Source: XBB1006 sp051877515
Lineage (GTDB): Bacteria > Bacillota > Clostridia > Lachnospirales > Lachnospiraceae
DNA: 11,793 nucleotides
Assembly: GCA_051877515.1 (NCBI GenBank)
Contig: JBJEIY010000018.1
Location: 1 to 11,793 of the forward strand
Direction of reading: 5' to 3'
Every line of letters begins with the position of its first letter. The first letter of the stretch is position 1. Positions 1 through 5,479 of this stretch are shown here, one piece after another. The position numbers were made by a program, and so were the translations under genes. The notes under the pieces were generated by a model. It had not been told where the DNA came from and ran no database searches. It saw only the letters and a list, made by a program, of their open reading frames with translations.

Positions 1-70
1 CTGCAAGTTCACTTTTTACCTGATCCAACTCAACCACATGCTCACCATCTTTCTTCCTGTTTTTGCTCAG
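1..70 (-). CDS. 5' end of a further gene after the S41 protease (partial, probable CTG start)
   Basis: An open frame runs off the left edge with 23 full codons. It encodes a highly charged beginning (Ser-Lys-Asn-Arg-Lys-Lys-Asp-Gly-Glu-His, then Val-Val-Glu-Leu-Asp-Gln-Val-Lys). A TAA stop lies three bases upstream of a CTG codon, so no ATG, GTG or TTG can precede it. The CTG overlaps the protease stop codon (CTGA) and has an AGGA element six bases upstream. Alternative in-frame starts are GTG at 37-35 and TTG at 28-26, both with poorer ribosome sites. The fragment is too short to assign a family. It appears to be the fifth gene of the regulator/ftsEX/S41 unit and is probably translationally coupled to the protease. 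A sequence error or a broken start is an alternative explanation. Confidence 0.45.
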   Translation of the reverse strand, partial: MSKNRKKDGEHVVELDQVKSELA

Positions 71-1293
71 TTATTATCCTGCTCCAGGATATCCAGAGCT
101 TTTAATACCTGATTGTCTTTCATGATATCGTATTCTTCCTCTTCGTCTCCCCCGTACTTAAATTCCAGTTCGACATCCGGCTCTATTCCGACACCATGGA
201 TAAAGTTTCCTTTTGGGGTAAAATATTTTGCGGTAGTTACTTTAATGGCACTTCCGTCACTTAAAGGTGTAAGTACCTGTACAATACCTTTACCGAAGGT
301 AGTGGTTCCGATAATAGTTCCGTAACCATAATCCTTCACTGCTCCGGCAAAAATCTCGGATGCCGAAGCACTGTTTTCATTGACCAGAACCGCCAGCGGC
401 AGATTCAGTTCGTTTTTATCTGAATTGTATTCTTTTTTCTTTCCGTCTTTATCCTGGGTGTAGACCAGCAGACCTTCCGGCAATATCGTGTCCAGGATAT
501 CTGTAACACTGGTCACCATACCTCCCGGATTATCCCTTAGATCTACAATCAGGGAAGTCATTTTCTGTTTTCGCAGATCCTTCAGTGCAGCATCGAACTG
601 CTCCGCAGTCACTTCATCAAATTCCAGGATCTGGATATATCCCGTATTTCCCTGTAACATCTGATGCTCTACGGTTGGTATTTCTACTTTCCTGCGTTCC
701 ACCGTAAAGGTTTTCTCTTTTCCGTCCCGAAGCACAGTAAGCTCCACCGTTGTCCCTTCATCTCCCTTGACATGGGAGGCAAATTCCGAGACATCGGCCC
801 CTTCTGCCTGAAAATCGTCTGCAGAGACAAATACATCCCCTGCTTTTAAACCTGCCTCTTTCGCCGGAGAACTGTCATATACTCTTGTAACGGAAATTTC
901 TCCGGTCTGGATATTCTGTGTCAGTACCACACCGATCCCATAATAGGTTCCGTTACTGCTGTTTAAGTAATCCTGATACTCCTCTTTGGTAAAATAGCAT
1001 GAGTAGGGATCTTCCAGAGAATCCACCAAACCTGCATACAATCCTTCTGCGGCTTTTTGCTGATCCACATCATCATAATAATAAGCAGAAATTGCTCCCA
1101 GGATCTCTGAGACTTTATTTTCCACTTGTTCAGACAAAATGCCGGCTGTCAGTTTTTTATCCGGTTTAAATGTTGTGAGCACATATCCGTTGGAGGTCAG
1201 TATCATGCTTCCAACTGCTCCCAGAATCAGCACCACTGCCAAAGCCGCTGCTATTCCGGCTATAAACCCTTTTCGAAAACTGCCTTTTTCCAT
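67..1293 (-). CDS. S41 family C-terminal processing peptidase (CtpA/CtpB type)
   Basis: Membrane-anchored serine protease of 408 residues that should cut exported or envelope proteins near exposed C-termini outside the membrane. A short basic N-terminus precedes one hydrophobic helix (about residues 10-32), consistent with a signal anchor. A PDZ domain spans roughly 112-195 and the S41 catalytic core about 210-372. The nucleophile is Ser310 in a Ser-Ala-Ser-Ala-Ser-Glu motif. Lys335 in Phe-Gly-Lys-Gly lies 25 residues later and Gln339 four after that, the spacing known for Prc and CtpB, so the active site looks intact. The tail is acidic (Gly-Gly-Asp-Glu-Glu-Glu-Glu). The start has AGGA seven bases upstream and lies 20 bp after the ftsX stop, so it is almost certainly co-transcribed with ftsEX. 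In related bacteria S41 proteases often accompany ftsEX. The substrate cannot be told from sequence. Confidence 0.93.
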   Translation of the reverse strand: MEKGSFRKGFIAGIAAALAVVLILGAVGSMILTSNGYVLTTFKPDKKLTAGILSEQVENKVSEILGAISAYYYDDVDQQKAAEGLYAGLVDSLEDPYSCYFTKEEYQDYLNSSNGTYYGIGVVLTQNIQTGEISVTRVYDSSPAKEAGLKAGDVFVSADDFQAEGADVSEFASHVKGDEGTTVELTVLRDGKEKTFTVERRKVEIPTVEHQMLQGNTGYIQILEFDEVTAEQFDAALKDLRKQKMTSLIVDLRDNPGGMVTSVTDILDTILPEGLLVYTQDKDGKKKEYNSDKNELNLPLAVLVNENSASASEIFAGAVKDYGYGTIIGTTTFGKGIVQVLTPLSDGSAIKVTTAKYFTPKGNFIHGVGIEPDVELEFKYGGDEEEEYDIMKDNQVLKALDILEQDNN

Positions 1294-1313
1294 ATCCTGT
1301 TCCTTTCCTGCCT

Positions 1314-2225
1314 CTAAACTGATAAGTGCTTGCGTATTGTGAACCGGCTTCCCAAAAAGCCAATTCCTACTCCCAATACCAATGCCACCGGAACCAGTGT
1401 TTTAAATACTACTCCCACCGGCAGAAAATTCAGGATGTTGTTTAGGAAAACAAACTGGTTCACAATATAACTTACAACCCTACCATACATTAAGTATAGA
1501 ACCAAAAGCGGTAAAACAGAACCAATCAGTCCGATTAAAACACCTTCCACCACAAAGGGCGCCCGCACAAAATAATCCGTAGCTCCTATGAGTTTCATAA
1601 TTGCTATCTCTTCCCGTCGTACTCCGATACCCACGGTAATGGTATTACTGATGAGGAAAACTGCCACCATCAAAAGGATCAGGATGATCGCTGCAGATAC
1701 ATATCCCAGCAGTTTATTGAAATCTGATAAGGTATTGGCTACCACATCCGATTTGTTAACCTGACGTACCCCATCTAAATCTTCCAGATAGGACACCAAT
1801 ACAGACTGCATGGACACATCGCTTAAGTAAATCTGATAATTGGCTGAGTTTGCCAATGGATTGTCGTCTGCAAAACCTTCCGACAGTTCCTCTTTTCCTT
1901 CAAAATATTTTTCTTTATAACTCTCCCACGCTTCCTGGGCTGATACAAACACCAGATCCGCCACTTCGGCGCGCTTACTGATTTCTTCTCCGATTTCCCG
2001 GATCCTCTCATCGGTTATTCCTTCATCAAAGAAGACTGTGACCGCTACACCTTCCTCTGCCTCTTTTACCACGTTCTGGAAATTCACTACAATGGAATAG
2101 AAAATTCCAAACAAAAAGATGCAGGCTGACATGGTGGCAATAGATGCGATAGAAAACATTTTGTTCTTTCCGATATTACTGATACCCTGCTTTAAAGTAT
2201 ACAAAAAAGTACTGATTCTATTCAT
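1314..2225 (-). CDS. ftsX: Cell division ABC transporter permease FtsX
   Basis: Membrane subunit of the FtsEX complex, which does not transport but turns ATP hydrolysis by FtsE into activation of peptidoglycan hydrolases outside the cell. I chose the ATG that gives Met-Asn-Arg-Ile-Ser (303 residues), because it overlaps the end of ftsE and family members start near here. An upstream ATG at 2249 would add eight residues that merely read the ftsE tail. The protein has a cytoplasmic N-terminus, a first membrane helix at about residues 27-50, and an extracellular domain of about 130 residues (to about 170) for hydrolase or adaptor contact. Three more helices follow, at about 172-200, 220-245 and 268-292. 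A typical FtsX four-helix layout is therefore complete. No EnvC- or PcsB-like partner gene lies beside it, so the partner is presumably encoded elsewhere. Confidence 0.95.
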   Translation of the reverse strand: MNRISTFLYTLKQGISNIGKNKMFSIASIATMSACIFLFGIFYSIVVNFQNVVKEAEEGVAVTVFFDEGITDERIREIGEEISKRAEVADLVFVSAQEAWESYKEKYFEGKEELSEGFADDNPLANSANYQIYLSDVSMQSVLVSYLEDLDGVRQVNKSDVVANTLSDFNKLLGYVSAAIILILLMVAVFLISNTITVGIGVRREEIAIMKLIGATDYFVRAPFVVEGVLIGLIGSVLPLLVLYLMYGRVVSYIVNQFVFLNNILNFLPVGVVFKTLVPVALVLGVGIGFLGSRFTIRKHLSV

Positions 2226-2898
2226 CCTCATCACCCGGACGTCTGTCATCCACCATTATGCCTTTTTTCAGCGTAATGACCCTTTTATTCATTGCTTCTA
2301 CGATTTCCAAATTATGGGTTACCACAACCACTGTTGTGCCTCTCTGGTTGATCTCATCCAGCAGCTTCATGATATCCCATGCATTATCTGCATCCAGGTT
2401 ACCGGTGGGCTCATCTGCCAGAAGGATTTTGGGCTCATTGATCAGTGCCCTGGCAATGGCTACTCTCTGCTGTTCTCCACCGGATAATTGTTTGGGACTG
2501 GATTTATACTTTGCTGCCAGGCCCACCATAGACAACATCATGGGTACTCTTTTGCGAATGCTGCGATTTCCCACGGAAATAACCCTCTGGGCAAAAGCCA
2601 CATTCTCATAGACATTCCGATCCTTTAAAAGGCGGAAGTCCTGATAAACCATACCGATGTTTCTCCGGTACATGGGTATCTTTTTATGTCTTAAATTTTT
2701 TAAATTAGTACCATTCACGGTAATGCTTCCTGACGTAGGTTCCAGTTCCTTCGTAAGAAGCTTCAGAAATGTAGATTTTCCCGATCCACTGTTTCCTACA
2801 ATAAATACAAATTCCCCTTCTTCAATATTCAGGCTGATATCATTTAAGGCCGGAATACCCTGGGTGTAGGATTTACTGACATGCTCTAGTGTGATCAT
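2218..2898 (-). CDS. ftsE: Cell division ATP-binding protein FtsE
   Basis: Cytoplasmic ATPase of the FtsEX complex, 226 residues, the usual family length. All ABC motifs are present: Walker A Gly-Asn-Ser-Gly-Ser-Gly-Lys-Ser at 35-42, Q-loop Gln86 in Val-Tyr-Gln-Asp-Phe-Arg-Leu-Leu (the typical FtsE form), signature Leu-Ser-Gly-Gly-Glu-Gln-Gln-Arg at 138-145, Walker B ending Asp162-Glu163, and switch His195. It should therefore be active. The tail (Asp-Asp-Arg-Arg-Pro-Gly-Asp-Glu-Asp-Glu) is acidic, and its codons contain the ftsX start, an 8-base overlap that implies translational coupling and fixed stoichiometry. A strong AGGAGG lies four bases before the ATG. The regulator gene ends 32 bp upstream with no terminator or clear promoter between, so the genes probably form one operon. 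Confidence 0.96.
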   Translation of the reverse strand: MITLEHVSKSYTQGIPALNDISLNIEEGEFVFIVGNSGSGKSTFLKLLTKELEPTSGSITVNGTNLKNLRHKKIPMYRRNIGMVYQDFRLLKDRNVYENVAFAQRVISVGNRSIRKRVPMMLSMVGLAAKYKSSPKQLSGGEQQRVAIARALINEPKILLADEPTGNLDADNAWDIMKLLDEINQRGTTVVVVTHNLEIVEAMNKRVITLKKGIMVDDRRPGDEDE

Positions 2899-2930
2899 AT
2901 TTCCTCCTGTACACGCATGGATTGTTGTCC

Positions 2931-4010
2931 CTAATACTCCAGGGACTCCATATATTTCATATATTTTACGACCATAAGAGCGATCTTAAATGTAATCGCA
3001 TCTTCAAACACTCTTAAGTCTAAGCCCGTACTCTTCTGCAATTTGTCCAGACGATATACCAGTGTGTTTCGGTGTATGTATAACTGCCTGGATGTTTCGG
3101 AAACATTCAGACTGTTTTCGAAAAACTTATTGATGGTAGCAAGCGTCTCATCGTCAAAATCATCAGCTGAACGGTCTCCAAAGATTTCTTTGATGAACAT
3201 CTTACAAAGCGGAATGGGCAGCTGGTAGATCAGTCGTCCGATTCCCAGTGTGGAATAAGCCACGATATTCTGTTCCTCGAAAAAGATCTTTCCCACATCT
3301 AAGGCCATACGCGCCTCTTTGTAGGACTTCGATACTTCTTTTAATTCTGAAACCACTGTTCCAAAAGCAATGCGGACGGTTTGGATCCCCCCCAGTACAT
3401 CTGCCATGGACTCTGCGATCTTCGTGAGGTTTTCCAGTGAATCGTTGCCATTCACCTCTTTTACCACAATGATGCTTTTCTCATCCACTGCTGTGACAAA
3501 ATCCTTGCTTTTTCCTCCGAAGACGCTCCTTAAACGCTCCAGATCATTTCCGTCTTTGACCTTTGGCTCCAGAAGGAACACAACTCTCTTTGCATCATTT
3601 TCAATATGTAATTTCTTTGCCCTGTTATAAATGTCTACCAAAAGAAGATTATCAAGGAGCAGATTCTTGATAAAATTGTCTTTATCGAATCTCTCCTTAT
3701 ATGCAACAATCAGATTCTGGATTTCAAAGCAGGCTATCTTCCCGATCATAAACACATCATCAGAATCACCATTTGCAAGCAAAATGTATTCCAGCTGATG
3801 CTCATCAAACACTTTAAAGAACTGGCATCCTGATACCATCTGACTGTCTGCCTGAGACTCCACAAAGCCCACAGCCGCACTACTGTACTCATCTGCCTGG
3901 GCAAAAGTGGTGGCAAGGATCTTTCCCTCGGTATCGATCACACACAGGTCCACCCGTGTAATGTTCTTTAATCCTTCAATGGTATTTTGAAGTATCTGAT
4001 TTGAAATCAT
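2931..4010 (-). CDS. CdaR/PucR-family transcriptional regulator heading the ftsEX operon
   Basis: A 359-residue DNA-binding regulator with the C-terminal PucR/CdaR helix-turn-helix at about residues 291-347. The hallmark stretch Ser-Glu-Thr-Ser-Arg-Gln-Leu-Tyr-Ile-His-Arg-Asn-Thr-Leu-Val-Tyr-Arg-Leu falls at 304-321. The middle (about 140-250) resembles the degenerate GGDEF-like segment of this family, including Ser-Tyr-Lys-Glu-Ala-Arg-Met-Ala-Leu. The N-terminal 110 residues look like a small-molecule sensor (Asp-Leu-Cys-Val-Ile-Asp-Thr-Glu-Gly-Lys is PAS/sugar-diacid-sensor-like). Characterised relatives respond to sugar diacids or purine metabolites, but the ligand here is unknown. AAGGAG lies eight bases upstream of the ATG. 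It is first in a tight run with ftsE, ftsX and the S41 protease, so it may control its own operon. I see no convincing -35/-10 in its upstream gap, only an AT-rich stretch around 4096-4110 flanked by a weak TGTTGT/ACAACA dyad. Confidence 0.85.
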   Translation of the reverse strand: MISNQILQNTIEGLKNITRVDLCVIDTEGKILATTFAQADEYSSAAVGFVESQADSQMVSGCQFFKVFDEHQLEYILLANGDSDDVFMIGKIACFEIQNLIVAYKERFDKDNFIKNLLLDNLLLVDIYNRAKKLHIENDAKRVVFLLEPKVKDGNDLERLRSVFGGKSKDFVTAVDEKSIIVVKEVNGNDSLENLTKIAESMADVLGGIQTVRIAFGTVVSELKEVSKSYKEARMALDVGKIFFEEQNIVAYSTLGIGRLIYQLPIPLCKMFIKEIFGDRSADDFDDETLATINKFFENSLNVSETSRQLYIHRNTLVYRLDKLQKSTGLDLRVFEDAITFKIALMVVKYMKYMESLEY

Positions 4011-4117
4011 GGTTCATTCTCCTTTTTTCTTTTATCAATTGGACAACTTTTACAAATTCATCCTTGATTTTTAGATTAAATATACGAACTCTGTTGTATA
4101 TAATAAACGAAAACAAC

Positions 4118-4160
4118 AAAAAAAGAAAGAGGATATGTGCATTTTTTATGCATTTCCTCT
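4118..4160 (-). terminator. Intrinsic terminator after the GT26-like gene (probably bidirectional)
   Basis: Arms AGAGGA (4128-4133) and TCCTCT (4155-4160) pair. After a small internal bulge, TGCAT and ATGCA pair around a T-rich loop. Read on the minus strand, the hairpin is followed by TTTC and a run of seven T (4124-4118). On the plus strand it is followed by CAC and six T. It sits 39 bp after the glycosyltransferase-like gene and ahead of the regulator, so it separates the two units. Confidence 0.75.
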
Positions 4161-4175
4161 CACTTTTTTGATATG

Positions 4176-4212
4176 ATTACTCTTTTCGCTTGCTATCATT
4201 ACTCTTTTCGCT
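4176..4212. repeat. 15-bp direct repeat duplicating the end of the GT26-like gene
   Basis: The 15-mer ATTACTCTTTTCGCT occurs at 4176-4190 and again at 4198-4212, a 22-bp period. The second copy carries the last codons and the TAA stop of the gene. The first copy is a downstream echo that contains a second TAA in the same sequence context. This looks like a small tandem duplication at the 3' end of the gene. Confidence 0.85.
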
Positions 4213-4870
4213 GATATTCCAGGATCTGATGGCGGAAAATCACTCTTCCCACCATGGTCCGGATCATCAAAAGCAGTCGCTCTTTTCCTTTGCGTATCCG
4301 GATATTATTATTCATACCATACCAGATCTTGGCATGAAGCCTTCCCTTCTGTTCCAGGAGGAATAATTCCTGCTTGGGTGAAGGTAATGCAGACAGGATC
4401 ACATCCGGTGCCTGACTGTTGATCTCATTGATCACACCGGCATCGTCCTGGAACCGTTCCAGGCAACAGCCTCCTATGATCTGCAACCGTTCATAGTCCT
4501 CTTTCAGTGATTCCATCAGCTCATCTACTATGGACTGCGTCTCACCCAGCAAAAGCACCTTCTTTTTATTTCGGATCACCCTGCGAATAAACTCATGAAA
4601 AAAGCTGTTCTCTTCCACGTCATTGATCTGGCGGGAATTACCGTATCCGGCTTCTACCAAAATCTCCCGGTCTCCGGGGATAGCCAGATCCAGTGACCGG
4701 ATACTCTGGGAAATATCTTCATTCTCTTGTGCCTGCATCAGTACATTTAAAGATACTTCTTCAATTGTATTAAGCACGGTGTTGTTCAGAAAAGTCTCCA
4801 CCAGCATCATTGCTTCCCGGGAAGAATAATTATCTAATTCAACACCCATTACATTTATTTTCTTGATCAA
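4199..4870 (-). CDS. WecG/TagA/CpsF (GT26)-like protein with altered active-site motifs
   Basis: A protein of about 223 residues resembling WecG/TagA/CpsF glycosyltransferases, which add N-acetylmannosamine-type sugars to lipid-linked carriers for teichoic acid or capsule. Family traits seen are the opening Lys-Ile-Asn-Val-Met-Gly-Val-Glu-Leu-Asp-Asn-Tyr, the Val-Leu-Leu-Leu-Gly-Glu nucleotide-site strand, and Pro-Ser-Pro-Lys-Gln-Glu. The usual Pro-Asp-Gly is Pro-Gly-Asp here, and the late Gly-Gly-x-Phe-Asp is replaced by Gly-Met-Asn-Asn-Asn, so activity is doubtful. It is a lone gene with its own promoter and terminator, not inside a polysaccharide cluster. I chose a TTG start because it has GGGAG eight bases upstream and the predicted transcript begins near 4894. 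A GTG at 4885 would add five residues but has no ribosome site and would leave almost no leader. Family assignment is fairly firm; function is open. Confidence 0.75.
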   Translation of the reverse strand: MIKKINVMGVELDNYSSREAMMLVETFLNNTVLNTIEEVSLNVLMQAQENEDISQSIRSLDLAIPGDREILVEAGYGNSRQINDVEENSFFHEFIRRVIRNKKKVLLLGETQSIVDELMESLKEDYERLQIIGGCCLERFQDDAGVINEINSQAPDVILSALPSPKQELFLLEQKGRLHAKIWYGMNNNIRIRKGKERLLLMIRTMVGRVIFRHQILEYQRKE

Positions 4871-4883
4871 AATACTCTCTCCC
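4870..4883 (-). promoter_or_regulatory. Ribosome binding site selecting a TTG start
   Basis: GGGAG at 4883-4879 lies eight bases before TTG at 4870-4868. The alternative GTG at 4885-4883 overlaps this site and has no Shine-Dalgarno sequence of its own, which favours the TTG. Confidence 0.6.
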
Positions 4884-4900
4884 ACACTGTTCTTGGCGTT

Positions 4901-4929
4901 AGTATACCATTTATACGATCATATTTCAA
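4901..4929 (-). promoter_or_regulatory. Sigma-A-type promoter of the GT26-like gene
   Basis: On the minus strand a TTGAAA -35 (4929-4924) and a TATACT -10 (4906-4901) are separated by exactly 17 bp. Transcription should begin near 4894, giving a leader of about 24 bases to the TTG start. Confidence 0.75.
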
Positions 4930-5121
4930 GTTATGTATTTTTCCCTCAGATTGTTCCATTTGGATTCTGAATCTTTCTCAAAAACTCCTTTCATTGTATA
5001 TTCAATTCAAATGTCAACAACCTTTTTCTTTTTTTGATGTTCTTCGACATTTTTAGTTGTTTTATACAAAACTTTCGTTCTGTTTTTTGTTTTGGATTTT
5101 CGGTGAACTTTTGCATTTTTT

Positions 5122-5151
5122 TGTGGATAAAGTGGATAACTTCGTGTATAA
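5122..5151 (+). other. Tandem DnaA-box-like 9-mers
   Basis: TGTGGATAA at 5122-5130 is the exact reverse complement of the DnaA box TTATCCACA. It is directly followed by AGTGGATAA (5131-5139, 8 of 9 matches) and, three bases later, CGTGTATAA (5143-5151, 7 of 9). All three share one orientation and lie in very AT-rich DNA. This could be a DnaA-binding or titration site. There is no dnaA or dnaN gene nearby to suggest the replication origin. Confidence 0.45.
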
Positions 5152-5239
5152 CTTCATTTTCGGGCTTTTTTTCTGTCGGATTTCAAGTTTTTAACGTGAA
5201 TTAATTTGATTTTCTTGAAACTTTTCAATCGCATTTATC

Positions 5240-5259
5240 GTCATTTTGTGCAAAATGAC
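5240..5259. repeat. 20-bp perfect inverted repeat (operator-like)
   Basis: GTCATTTTG and CAAAATGAC face each other around a central TG. The two-base centre is too short for a stable RNA hairpin, so a binding site for a dimeric protein is more likely. No promoter beside it is convincing, and no regulator is identified. Confidence 0.6.
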
Positions 5260-5424
5260 ATTTTTAATTTTACCTCTTGACTTATTTCGTTCACATTTTT
5301 GACTTAAATACATACTTCAATAGTTTAAATTGATACGCTATTTTTTGAAATTGTGTGCAATTTTTAATAATATTCGTTATACAGAAACTAGACGAGTCTG
5401 CAAGCCGCCTGCCTGTCATATATC

Positions 5425-5455
5425 AAAAAAACCGCCGGCCCTACGGCCGACGGTT
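5425..5455 (-). terminator. Strong intrinsic terminator of the NlpC/P60 gene
   Basis: On the minus strand AACCGTCGGCC pairs with GGCCGGCGGTT, giving 11 pairs with one G-T wobble around a GTAG loop. It runs directly into seven T (the last two of the stem and five beyond). It starts 25 bp after the hydrolase stop codon, so the gene is transcribed as a unit ending here. Confidence 0.93.
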
Positions 5456-5479
5456 ATGTCTGCTGCTTAAATACAATAC

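Larger units (their letters stand above)
4930..5424. other. Long AT-rich non-coding interval
   Basis: About 500 bp between the GT26-like gene promoter and the terminator of the NlpC/P60 gene. I find no coding frame with a ribosome site on either strand. The plus strand is strongly T-rich with many T runs. Inside are a cluster of DnaA-box-like 9-mers (5122-5151), a 20-bp perfect inverted repeat (5240-5259), a shorter TTGAAA/TTTCAA dyad (about 5215-5228) and a repeated TTGACTTA (5277-5284 and 5299-5306, 22 bp apart). No recognised RNA gene was seen, though a small RNA cannot be excluded. Confidence 0.6.

Noticed and set aside
16..48. Ten-codon ATG frame with a good ribosome site after the S41 gene
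   Set aside because: Too short, ends inside the better-supported frame that runs off the left edge; kept only as a caveat for that gene's start.
113..325. Plus-strand open frames across the window
   Set aside because: All lie opposite genes with intact motifs, lack ribosome sites and encode no recognisable domains, so they are antisense shadows.
2226..2249. Longer FtsX starting at the first ATG
   Set aside because: The added eight residues fall inside ftsE and are not typical of FtsX; the Met-Asn-Arg-Ile start fits the family.
4876..4960. Short minus-strand frame of about 28 codons starting with ATG near 4960
   Set aside because: No ribosome site; it covers the promoter of the GT26-like gene and overlaps the start of that gene in another frame.
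5031..5060. Short hairpin (ATGTT/GACAT with CTTC loop) followed by T run as a plus-strand terminator
   Set aside because: Only five weak pairs, no plus-strand gene upstream, and T runs are everywhere in this interval.
5101..5160. Chromosomal replication origin
   Set aside because: The DnaA-box-like cluster is small and no dnaA, dnaN, rpmH or related origin genes are in the window; a titration or regulatory site is the more modest reading.
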